A stretch of DNA of 64,000 bases from Bacteroidota bacterium (GTDB lineage: Bacteria > Bacteroidota > Ignavibacteria > SZUA-365). Shown piece by piece: positions 41,970 to 49,745 of the stretch. Each line of letters begins with the position of its first letter. The first letter of the stretch is position 1. Both the position numbers and the translations under genes were made by a program. The stretch is from assembly GCA_014860565.1 (NCBI GenBank), contig JACZJN010000109.1, positions 1 through 64,000 on the forward strand, given 5' to 3'. The notes beneath the pieces were generated by a model that did no database searches, had not been told where the DNA came from, and was given only the letters and a program-made list of their open reading frames with translations.

Positions 41970-42758
41970 ATGACGGTCTCGCGATTTACTGTTTCCGCCC
42001 TTATCGTTTTGTGGTGTCTGCTTGCCGGCGCACAGGCGAAGGCGCAGTACCGAAATGAAATGATGGCGTCGCCCCCGCCCAGCGTGCTTTCCCCAGATCC
42101 TTCGGTGTGGTGGATCGGTCCGCAGCTCGGCCTGAATATCAACGCGCACAAGGGAGACTTCGTCACGGATGTGTGTCAGTGTTCCTTTGAAAACGGATCG
42201 GGAGTGGGGGTGAGTGCCGGAATCGAAATCGGCCACATGTTTTCGGGGGTATTTGGAGTTGCTCTCAAGGCGCTCTACAGTGACTTGAGTGCCGATTACA
42301 GCTATGTGATACAGCGAGACGCAATTCTGAAGCCGACGCGAGAAATCGTACAGGCCGATTTCGAGCGGCAGAATGTGGTCAAGCTCGGTTATTTCATGAT
42401 TAATCCTGTGCTGCAGCTGCACCCGTTTACCGGTTTCTACGTGTTTGCGGGACCAGCCATCGGCGTCCGCACGGTCGGAACCCGGACCTACACTCTGGTG
42501 ATGGTCGACGAACGGTATTTCTTTGACTACGAAGATCCGGAATCCAAAGTGGTGGAAGACGACAGCGGGGAAATTCCCGAAGCGGAAAATGTGCGCATGG
42601 ATTTCCGCGCCGGTTTCGGAGTGAACATCCGTCTCGGACGCAGCTTCCTTTTCTCGCCGGAAGTATCATACAATTTCCCACTGAGCAACATCTCTTCCGA
42701 CAATAACTGGAAGGCGGAAGCCATTCATCTCATCGGCGTATTCAAATTCGAACTATAA
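41970..42758 (+). CDS. Outer-membrane beta-barrel protein (PorT/OmpA-barrel-like)
   Basis: A 262-residue exported protein. Signal peptide ends AGAQAKAQ. The mature chain has alternating strands typical of a small barrel: WWIGPQLGLNINAHKGDF, GVGVSAGIEIGHMFSGVFGV, GFYVFAGPAIGVRTVG, MDFRAGFGVNIRLGRSFLFS, and it ends with the aromatic IGVFKFEL. An unusual Cys pair (CQCSF) lies in the first loop. It is 5 bases upstream of a PorE-like lipoprotein gene. The pair recalls barrel plus peptidoglycan-anchor arrangements; a T9SS accessory role is possible but unproven. Confidence 0.78.
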   Translation: MTVSRFTVSALIVLWCLLAGAQAKAQYRNEMMASPPPSVLSPDPSVWWIGPQLGLNINAHKGDFVTDVCQCSFENGSGVGVSAGIEIGHMFSGVFGVALKALYSDLSADYSYVIQRDAILKPTREIVQADFERQNVVKLGYFMINPVLQLHPFTGFYVFAGPAIGVRTVGTRTYTLVMVDERYFFDYEDPESKVVEDDSGEIPEAENVRMDFRAGFGVNIRLGRSFLFSPEVSYNFPLSNISSDNNWKAEAIHLIGVFKFEL

Positions 42759-42763
42759 TCAGT

Positions 42764-44362
42764 ATGAAACTCGATCGCATGACATATATCCGCGCGTATT
42801 TTCTTCTTGCTGCCCTGGCAGCCCTGCTTCCCGCCTGTGGCGGCATTTCTCCCGACCTGGTAATGGATCATGACGGAGTCGTGGCCGAAAATCTCGGTGA
42901 TGCCGTGAATTCATCATATGATGAATTCGGCATGTTTCTCACGATGGACCGCATGTTCTTCACCACAAACCGTCCCACCCACGAAGGCTATATCCAGGGC
43001 GACGATTTCTGGTTTTCAGACCGCGAGGGCAAGGGCTGGAGCAAGGCGCTCAATTACGGTGGAAAGATCAACACACCCCGCGATGAAGGGTCTCCGTATA
43101 TCGGGACGGACGGTGAGTATGTGTTCTTCGTCCAGTGCTGGACGGAAGACGGACTCGGCGACTGCGACCTGTATTCCGCCCGCATGGACTACAACGGGAA
43201 GTGGCAGGAAATCACGAATCTCGGAGACAAGGTCAATTCCAAGAACTGGGATTCGCAGCCTTACATATCTCCCGACGGAGAGTACCTGTACTTCGCCTCC
43301 GACCGCAGCGGCGGTTACGGCGGGACCGATATTTGGCGCAGCAAGCGCCTGCGGAGCGGACGTTGGGGGACACCCAAAAATCTGGGTCCGGAAATCAACA
43401 CCAGCGGCGATGAGAAGGCGCCGATGATTGCGCCGAACGGCGTCGATCTGTATTTCTCCAGCAATGGGCGCCCGGGCCTGGGAGGGCATGATCTCTTTCG
43501 CGCGAGCAATCTCCAGGGAGATAAATGGTCCCCCGCGCGCAATGTGGGCAGACCGTTCAATTCCCCTGCCGATGATATGTTCTGGCGCCTGACGGCACGG
43601 GAAGATACGGTATTCATTGCCTCCTCGCGCAAGGGCGGGGAAGGGGGACTCGATTTGTACGCGGTCTGGCCGAATCCGTTCAAGGACAGCACGCGCTATA
43701 TTTACTACGTCAAAGGCGCGGTCTACGACACTATCACCAAGATGGGAATCGCGAATGCGCGCATACGCGTGGAGCCCTCGAAAGGCGCCGCGTTTACTGT
43801 CGAGACAAACAGCAGCGGCCGTTACCAGTTCCGCACAGACCTTTCGCGTCAATACGAGATGGTCGCCTCGGCGACGGGCTATGAAAACAATACCGTCAAT
43901 CTTTCCGTCCCTGCGTTTCTCTCGTACAATGAAATTCGAAGGACCATCGGACTGGCACCGATCGCTCCCGTGACGCCTGTCGATACCGGGGACGACCACC
44001 CGCCTGCGGATGTCACCGTGTCCTATTTCGAGTTTGATAAATCGAACGTGCTCTCCGAGTACAAGGAAGAATTGCGCGATCTGTTCGACACTGAAATAAA
44101 ACCCATGATGGACGCGGGTACGGTATTCACGATCACGCTCGATGCGCACACGGACGATCGCGGGACGGAAGAGTATAATTTCGCATTGTCACGCAGGCGC
44201 GGAGCCGCGGTCAGCACTTTCCTTCGCGACCTCGGCGTTCCGTTGGAGGCGATCAGAGTGAATGCGTACGGTGAAGGCCGTCCGGCGGCAACGAGGGACA
44301 GCGACGAGGCCCGTTCTCTGAATCGTCGCGTCGAACTTCGTATCGCAGTACAACAGAAATAG
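42764..44362 (+). CDS. PorE-like OmpA-family lipoprotein (propeller + CRD + OmpA domain)
   Basis: A 532-residue lipoprotein with lipobox LLPAC (Cys at residue ~25). Residues ~45-300 are WD40-like PD40 blades (QPYISPDGEYLYFASDRSGG, APMIAPNGVDLYFSSNGRPG, GGTDIW, GGHDLF). A carboxypeptidase-regulatory-like sandwich follows at ~315-390 (ARIRVEPSKGAAFTVETNSS). The C-terminal OmpA domain binds peptidoglycan (VSYFEFDKSN, LDAHTDDRGTEEYNFALSRR, NRRVELRI). The same order, after a TPR that is absent here, is found in the T9SS component PorE. Likely tethers an outer-membrane or T9SS complex to the cell wall. Confidence 0.83.
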   Translation: MKLDRMTYIRAYFLLAALAALLPACGGISPDLVMDHDGVVAENLGDAVNSSYDEFGMFLTMDRMFFTTNRPTHEGYIQGDDFWFSDREGKGWSKALNYGGKINTPRDEGSPYIGTDGEYVFFVQCWTEDGLGDCDLYSARMDYNGKWQEITNLGDKVNSKNWDSQPYISPDGEYLYFASDRSGGYGGTDIWRSKRLRSGRWGTPKNLGPEINTSGDEKAPMIAPNGVDLYFSSNGRPGLGGHDLFRASNLQGDKWSPARNVGRPFNSPADDMFWRLTAREDTVFIASSRKGGEGGLDLYAVWPNPFKDSTRYIYYVKGAVYDTITKMGIANARIRVEPSKGAAFTVETNSSGRYQFRTDLSRQYEMVASATGYENNTVNLSVPAFLSYNEIRRTIGLAPIAPVTPVDTGDDHPPADVTVSYFEFDKSNVLSEYKEELRDLFDTEIKPMMDAGTVFTITLDAHTDDRGTEEYNFALSRRRGAAVSTFLRDLGVPLEAIRVNAYGEGRPAATRDSDEARSLNRRVELRIAVQQK

Positions 44363-44508
44363 AACACTGTATTCAGGCGAGTGTCCGGATTTATTCCTTG
44401 ATTTCGAGCAGCGGAATGAAGAGATTCCACTGTAACCAAATCCATGGCATTATTGTCTTTCTTTTTGGCAGTTATTCTGCCTTCCCCAGCACTAAAAGGA
44501 CTCATCCC

Positions 44509-46644
44509 TTGTCGCAATCGATACCTTTGTCTCGACGGACCGTGATCGCGTTCGTCCATACTATCGTGCTGTTCGTCATGCTCCCTGGCATACTGCCGGC
44601 ACAGCAATTCCAGCTCAATATGGGAAATCCGGATTTTACATTCTATCCGGAGATTCAGCTTCCGTTTGAGGTGCTGGACAACAGCGCGACCCTGGATACG
44701 CTTCTCGCTGAAGACTTCATGGTCTTTGAAAACGGTGTCCGCATGGTGCCGGTGACGATCGAATGCGGTGATCTCAAGGGCGCACAGAAGATTCACTTCT
44801 TCTTTCTCATGGACGTCAGCTACAGCATGGCGTTCCGCGAGGGCACAACGCAACAGGATTGGGACAGCACCAAGTGGCGGCGCGCAAAGTCCGTTTTCAT
44901 CGAGGGCTTCAAGAAGCTGCGTGCGCAGGATGAAGGCGCGTTGGCGAGTTTCGCAGGCGATTTTCTCCTCGAACAAGACTATACGATGGACAAGAAACTG
45001 CTGATCGATGCGGCCTCTGGCATGTATTTACGCCCGGGAACGTCGATTTATACCGCCATCGTCACCGCCGTGAACTATTCGATCAACAAGCCAGGGAAGC
45101 GGGTGATCATTCTGCTTACCGACGGCGTCGACAATCGTTCACGTCATACGAGGGAGCAGGCGATCGACATTGCGTGGCAGGCCGGTATTCCGGTATATCC
45201 TATCGGACTGGGATTCTATCCGGATCAGACCGATCCAAGCCGCGTTGATCAGGACACACTGCGCAGAATCGCGACTGGCACCGGGGGAAAAGCGTATTTT
45301 GCTCCCACCAGCGATGATCTCGCACGCATTTTCGACGATATCATCGCCAGCATCTACAGCATAGGTTGTGTTCTTCGGTATGCGACGCCGGATACTTGCG
45401 AAGACGGCTCTATGCGCGACGTCGTCGTGCAGGCAAATATCAAGGGCGTCTTCCTGGAACAGAAATTCACCTATACGCTGCCGGATCTTCGTTCACGTCT
45501 GCAGGTGCGCGTTGATATTCCACCCGTCCTCCGGGCGAGGGACGTCTACACCATGCCTGTCATGGCCGAGGGAGAAATACGTTCCGGAGAAAGCCTGAGT
45601 TTTCGCATGCGGCTGGATTATGACAGCCAGCACATGGCCTACGAGGATATCGAGGCCGGACCAGGAATAATAACTTCCACTGATATCCGCGTCACCGAGG
45701 CGCAGCCAGGGATGCTGCTGTTCGAGGCCCTGAACACGCTTCCCTCGCAGGGTGTCGCGTACGGGACGCCTGCCGAACTTTTCACGCTGCGCTTCCGCGT
45801 GCTCGATCACGACAGTGTCGCGCTGACGGGGATGAACATGAGCGTGGATTATGCCGAGCAGAATTGTGCAATGGTTCCTTCGGCACGAGGCGCGGATTTT
45901 ACCATCCACGGTTGTCCTGAACGTGTCACGCTCGGATTCGACAGTACGCTTGCCACAGTTTCAGGCGGGATGCTCCGCGTACCTGTCATGCTCACGCCGG
46001 GAGTGGATTTCCGTCAGTCCCTGGAATACAGCCTCACGCTGAACTACGATCAGACACTCGTCACCTTTGATCATATCGATATCTCCGGTACCATGTCTCA
46101 GGAGATGAAGCTCAACGTGGCGGAATTTCCGGGATCGCTTCGGATCAGTGTCCCGCCCGGCGTACCGCGCGACACGAGCGACGTCCTGTTCTACGTGTTT
46201 TTCAAAGCTATTGAAACGAAAGACGCCCGTCTTGTAGAGGTGAGTATTTCCGACGTTTCCGTCGCCCAGTCCGCTATCGGTCTCGTGGGATACAACTGCA
46301 TCCCTGCGGTATCTCTCTATGGCGATCGTATGTACATCGACGGTGTCTGCACTCCGCTGCTGCGTTTGCGTCCGAAGCCATCGCTCGAACAGAACCGGCC
46401 GAATCCCATCACTTCCGGTACGCAGCAAACACGCATCAGCTACACCGTGACCGGTATCGCACCGATGCAGCTCGAAATACTCGATCAGTTCGGGCGCGTC
46501 GTCGAAGTGCTTGAATCCGGTCTGAAAGACGCGGGTACGTACACCGCGACTTGGAATCCGACCGGAATTCCCAGTGGAGTATATCTATGCGTCCTTCGGG
46601 AAGGGGAAGTCGTGAGGACGCGAAATATCGTATACACGAGGTAG
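44509..46644 (+). CDS. VWA-domain exported protein with T9SS-type C-terminal domain (1)
   Basis: A 711-residue protein. The TTG at 44509 is chosen because AAAAGGA lies 8 bases upstream and the predicted product then begins with a normal signal peptide (TVIAFVHTIVLFVMLPGILP). Upstream ATG/TTG codons at 44416 and 44398 would bury it. A von Willebrand A domain follows with MIDAS DVSYS (Asp at ~102) and RVIILLTDGVDN. Then cohesin/Ig-like beta domains, and a C-terminal ~90-residue domain (SLEQNRPNPITSGTQQTRIS, GIPSGVYLCVLREG) like type IX sorting domains. The next gene begins 3 bases after its stop. Probably a surface adhesin or matrix protein. Confidence 0.8.
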   Translation: MSQSIPLSRRTVIAFVHTIVLFVMLPGILPAQQFQLNMGNPDFTFYPEIQLPFEVLDNSATLDTLLAEDFMVFENGVRMVPVTIECGDLKGAQKIHFFFLMDVSYSMAFREGTTQQDWDSTKWRRAKSVFIEGFKKLRAQDEGALASFAGDFLLEQDYTMDKKLLIDAASGMYLRPGTSIYTAIVTAVNYSINKPGKRVIILLTDGVDNRSRHTREQAIDIAWQAGIPVYPIGLGFYPDQTDPSRVDQDTLRRIATGTGGKAYFAPTSDDLARIFDDIIASIYSIGCVLRYATPDTCEDGSMRDVVVQANIKGVFLEQKFTYTLPDLRSRLQVRVDIPPVLRARDVYTMPVMAEGEIRSGESLSFRMRLDYDSQHMAYEDIEAGPGIITSTDIRVTEAQPGMLLFEALNTLPSQGVAYGTPAELFTLRFRVLDHDSVALTGMNMSVDYAEQNCAMVPSARGADFTIHGCPERVTLGFDSTLATVSGGMLRVPVMLTPGVDFRQSLEYSLTLNYDQTLVTFDHIDISGTMSQEMKLNVAEFPGSLRISVPPGVPRDTSDVLFYVFFKAIETKDARLVEVSISDVSVAQSAIGLVGYNCIPAVSLYGDRMYIDGVCTPLLRLRPKPSLEQNRPNPITSGTQQTRISYTVTGIAPMQLEILDQFGRVVEVLESGLKDAGTYTATWNPTGIPSGVYLCVLREGEVVRTRNIVYTR

Positions 46645-46646
46645 GA

Positions 46647-48704
46647 ATGCTTCGACTGCCGGCTGCCTGCATCATCCTGATTCTTGCCGCAGCATCACTC
46701 CCGGCGCAGGGGGTCACAGTGCAGTCCCGGATACTCGACCTCGATATTTCGCGTTTCCCTACGGTTGAACTGCAGGTTTCGGTCACGAAAACCGGCTCCG
46801 CGGCGAAGCTCACCATCAATAACGTCCAATTGGATGAAAACGGCATTCCACAGCGTGTGGAGTACTTCGATTGTCCGGAGGACAGTATCCGGCTTTCTGT
46901 TGCAATCCTTCTCGATCGCTCCGCAAGCATGGCGCAGGTAAATACGCGTCCCGATCGCGACAGCACGAAAATGCGTGAGGCCAAGAAAGCGATCAGCACG
47001 TTCCTCGACTTGCTGGGCTCGCGTGACGAATCCGCGCTCTTCAGCTTCACCACCCAGAATTTCACCCTCCGCAATCTTTTCACCGTCGAGCACGATTTTA
47101 CCTTCGATGCACAGGCCGTAAAACGATCTCTCGTCCCGATCTCCGCCAATGGAGGGACGCGGCTCTGGGAATCAATCATCGATGCCGTCAAGCTGCTCGA
47201 AAACAGGGGCGGACGGCGGGTGCTGATCGTGCTGACGGATGGACGGAATCAGTTCGGCGAATCCTATCATTCCCCAGCCATTCAAGCCGCAAAAAGCGCC
47301 GGGATTCCAGTGTACACCATCGGGTTGGGCAGCGATGCCGATATCGGCGCGTTGTCGGGATTTGCCGCCGCGACGGGCGGGCGGTTTTATTTCGCCCCCG
47401 AGGCGAATGCCCTTACCGAGGTTTTCAACGAAATCGCCGGTGCGCTGATCACCGACGCATGCATTCTCCGATACACGTCGAGCAACCCCTGTCTCGACGG
47501 AAGCCGCCGAAATATCGAGCTGACACTTTCCGGCAGTGGCTTCAGCAGTGCCGCGGACAGTTTCTATTCTGTCCCTCTTCAACTCAATCCCGTCTCCCTC
47601 GAGATACAGAGCGGCCTCGGCGCCATCGCCCGTGACACCATCAGCATTCCCATAATGGTTGCCGAGCAATTCTCCATTGTAGCGCCGCTAACATATTATA
47701 TGTCAGTTCGTTACGACAATAACCTCATGCATTACATTAGAGCTGTTTCCGATGGCACGATGTCCCAGGGAAGCAATGTCTCTGTCGCCGAACCGAGTCC
47801 GGGTCTCCTGGAAATCAGTAATGTGGATTTTTCCCCGTTTCTCCCCACCGGTACGTTGTGCGAACTCGTGTTCGTTTGCACCGCTCGGGGCGCCGATACG
47901 CTTGCTTCTGTAGAGATCGTCGATGCGGATGTGCGCAGTTTCTGTCCCACCGCCTTGACCGCAAAAAGTGGCTCGGTCTCGATTTCTGCATGTGAGGATA
48001 TCTACGTCGTGGGCGACAGTGCGCAATTTCGATTACCGGGTAACGGAGGGGTCGTCCGCATTCCGCTCCGCATGCACACGTCATCACCGGCGGGTACGAC
48101 GATCGCCGCCACGCTCCGCATCGACTACAGGGGATTGCCATACGAAATCATCGGTGTCGAGACCGAAGGCACACTCGGTTCCGCTGGTGGCGTCATCATG
48201 CAGCATCCTGAGCTCGGCATCGCGGAATTTACTGTGCAGGCCGCAAGCAGTGCCGGCGACTCGATTCTTTTTTATGTCAATGTGCGTGTGCGGGAGGTGC
48301 AGCGCGCTTCGGTTGCCACGCATCTTCCTATCAGTGAAATCCTGATTCATGGCGATTGCCGTGTGCTGCTGACTGAGGTTCCAGGCGGCGACTGGTCGGA
48401 AATTCTCATCGATGGAATATGTGAGCCGATATTGCGGCGACGCACAAGCAATGTCGTTACCAATCATCCGAACCCGTTTTCGCCCGAAACCCGTGTCGTA
48501 TTCGAGACACGCAGCGAAGGTCCGGCATTGCTGCAGGTGATGGATGAAGGTGGACGCATCGTGGCGACATTGCTCGACGCATGGCTGAGGAAGGGGGAAT
48601 ACGAGCACCGATTCGATGCGTCGGGGTTGCCTGCCGGCCAATACTATGCGGTACTCAGCACGGAAGCGGGGCAGACGGTACGGAGAATGCTGCTTGTGAA
48701 ATAG
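46647..48704 (+). CDS. VWA-domain exported protein with T9SS-type C-terminal domain (2)
   Basis: A 685-residue paralog of the preceding protein. The ATG at 46647 starts a signal peptide (LPAACIILILAAASLPAQG), with GGTAGGA just before it; an upstream in-frame ATG at 46551 would overlap the previous gene by 94 bases. VWA domain with MIDAS DRSAS (Asp at ~90) and RRVLIVLTDGRNQFG, then beta-sandwich modules with paired Cys (SSNPCLDGS, CEDIYVVGDSAQF), and a C-terminal sorting-like domain (NVVTNHPNPFSPETRVVFET, GLPAGQYYAVLSTEAGQ). Transcribed with the first VWA gene. Confidence 0.85.
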   Translation: MLRLPAACIILILAAASLPAQGVTVQSRILDLDISRFPTVELQVSVTKTGSAAKLTINNVQLDENGIPQRVEYFDCPEDSIRLSVAILLDRSASMAQVNTRPDRDSTKMREAKKAISTFLDLLGSRDESALFSFTTQNFTLRNLFTVEHDFTFDAQAVKRSLVPISANGGTRLWESIIDAVKLLENRGGRRVLIVLTDGRNQFGESYHSPAIQAAKSAGIPVYTIGLGSDADIGALSGFAAATGGRFYFAPEANALTEVFNEIAGALITDACILRYTSSNPCLDGSRRNIELTLSGSGFSSAADSFYSVPLQLNPVSLEIQSGLGAIARDTISIPIMVAEQFSIVAPLTYYMSVRYDNNLMHYIRAVSDGTMSQGSNVSVAEPSPGLLEISNVDFSPFLPTGTLCELVFVCTARGADTLASVEIVDADVRSFCPTALTAKSGSVSISACEDIYVVGDSAQFRLPGNGGVVRIPLRMHTSSPAGTTIAATLRIDYRGLPYEIIGVETEGTLGSAGGVIMQHPELGIAEFTVQAASSAGDSILFYVNVRVREVQRASVATHLPISEILIHGDCRVLLTEVPGGDWSEILIDGICEPILRRRTSNVVTNHPNPFSPETRVVFETRSEGPALLQVMDEGGRIVATLLDAWLRKGEYEHRFDASGLPAGQYYAVLSTEAGQTVRRMLLVK

Positions 48705-48800
48705 CGGACGTCGCTTTGGGGACGGGGCCAGCCCGCGGTACTGAATGTGGCAGGGGATGAGCTGGGGAAAGCACGGGATGGCTATGTGGAATTCCAGGGG

Positions 48801-49412
48801 TTAGAGCGACGCCCAGGTGATGAGTTTCTCTCTGACGCCGTTTTCACCCAGTTGCGGTGTGTCATACAGTCCCGCTTCGCTTCGCTGACGCTGTGCTTCG
48901 TAGAGCGATACTGCCGCCGCGACGGATACATTCAGGCTTTCAACCATTCCCATCATCGGAATCGTATAGATGCCATCAGCAAGAGCGCATGCCTCGTCGG
49001 ACACGCCGCGGCTCTCATTGCCAAGCACAACGGCGATTTTCCCCGTGAAATCGATTTCGTGCAGGCTTCTTCCATCCCGGCTCAAATGAGAAGCGAAGAT
49101 CCGGAATCCCTCTTCATGCAGGAGGGAAAAGCATTGCTCGGTGTTGTCGTGGACCTCGAAATCGAGCCATTTCTTCGCGCTCGCCGAGGATTGCTTCCCG
49201 TGCCGCTTCAGATTCGGGGCCTTTTCGATCGTGTAGAGAAGATGCACTTTCTGCACTCCGACTGCATCGGCAGAGCGGAGGATGGCGCTGACGTTATGCG
49301 GGTCCCATACGTTCTCAATGACGATGGTGAGATCGGTCTGGCGCTTGCGCAGCACGTCTTCAAGACGCTGGCGCCTGCGGTCGGTGATGGTATCTATAGT
49401 GTGACGTGGCAT
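48801..49412 (-). CDS. trmH: SpoU-family tRNA/rRNA 2'-O-methyltransferase, TrmH-like
   Basis: A 203-residue SPOUT methyltransferase, likely methylating the ribose of G18 in tRNA. Motif 1 is NVWDPHNVSAILRSADAVGV, motif 2 LGNESRGVSDEA and motif 3 MVESLNVSVAAAVSLYEAQRQ. The ATG at 49412 gives the normal N-terminus; a start at 49472 would run through the adjacent tRNA gene. It lies 30 bases downstream of tRNA-Met on the same strand, and its ATG immediately follows the T-run of the tRNA terminator, so translation depends on read-through or a separate start of transcription. Confidence 0.9.
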   Translation of the reverse strand: MPRHTIDTITDRRRQRLEDVLRKRQTDLTIVIENVWDPHNVSAILRSADAVGVQKVHLLYTIEKAPNLKRHGKQSSASAKKWLDFEVHDNTEQCFSLLHEEGFRIFASHLSRDGRSLHEIDFTGKIAVVLGNESRGVSDEACALADGIYTIPMMGMVESLNVSVAAAVSLYEAQRQRSEAGLYDTPQLGENGVREKLITWASL

Positions 49413-49414
49413 AG

Positions 49415-49440
49415 AAAAAAAGCCATCCTTGCGGATGGCT
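49415..49440 (-). terminator. Terminator between tRNA-Met and trmH
   Basis: On the minus strand AGCCATCC-GCAA-GGATGGCT is followed by TTTTTTC, and the trmH ATG begins 2 bases later. AAGGATGG inside the 3' arm is also the only ribosome-site-like sequence before trmH. Confidence 0.85.
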
Positions 49441-49442
49441 TG

Positions 49443-49515
49443 TAGCGGGTGACGGACTCGAACCGCCGACACGTGGATTATGATTCCACTGCTCTACCGA
49501 CTGAGCTAACCCGCC
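49443..49515 (-). tRNA. tRNA-Met (anticodon CAT)
   Basis: A 73-base cloverleaf on the minus strand: acceptor GGCGGGT/ACCCGCT, D arm GCTC-AGTCGGTA-GAGC, anticodon stem GTGGA/TCCAC with loop ATCATAA giving CAT, T arm GGCGG-TTCGAGT-CCGTC. The first pair is G-T. No encoded CCA. Probably elongator Met; tRNA-Ile2, whose C34 becomes lysidine, cannot be fully excluded. The initiator is unlikely because the three G-C pairs of its anticodon stem are absent. Confidence 0.92.
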
Positions 49516-49528
49516 GTGATAGAGACCA

Positions 49529-49560
49529 GTAAATTACGCGACAAACTGCTCATTTCCAAA
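49529..49560 (-). promoter_or_regulatory. Candidate Bacteroidota-type promoter of tRNA-Met
   Basis: Minus strand TTTG, 20 bases, then TAATTTAC, close to the TTTG-N19-TAnnTTTG consensus of this phylum. It ends 13 bases before the tRNA. Confidence 0.35.
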
Positions 49561-49745
49561 CCATAATTCGGCTCCCGGGCGCACGCGCGCCCTTTGACGC
49601 CAGTGCCGTCCGCCGTCGCGAATTATTAATGTAACATGATCTTTTTTCAAGTGTTATATTCAGCATGTGCTGTTTCGAGGGGGGCATATAGGGGACCTCG
49701 CTGCCAGGGCACACACGTGTTGTTCGACTCATCAAGCGGATTGCC

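Noticed and set aside
49443-49515. tRNA-Met(CAT) as initiator tRNA
   Set aside because: Anticodon stem GTGGA/TCCAC lacks the three consecutive G-C pairs of initiators.
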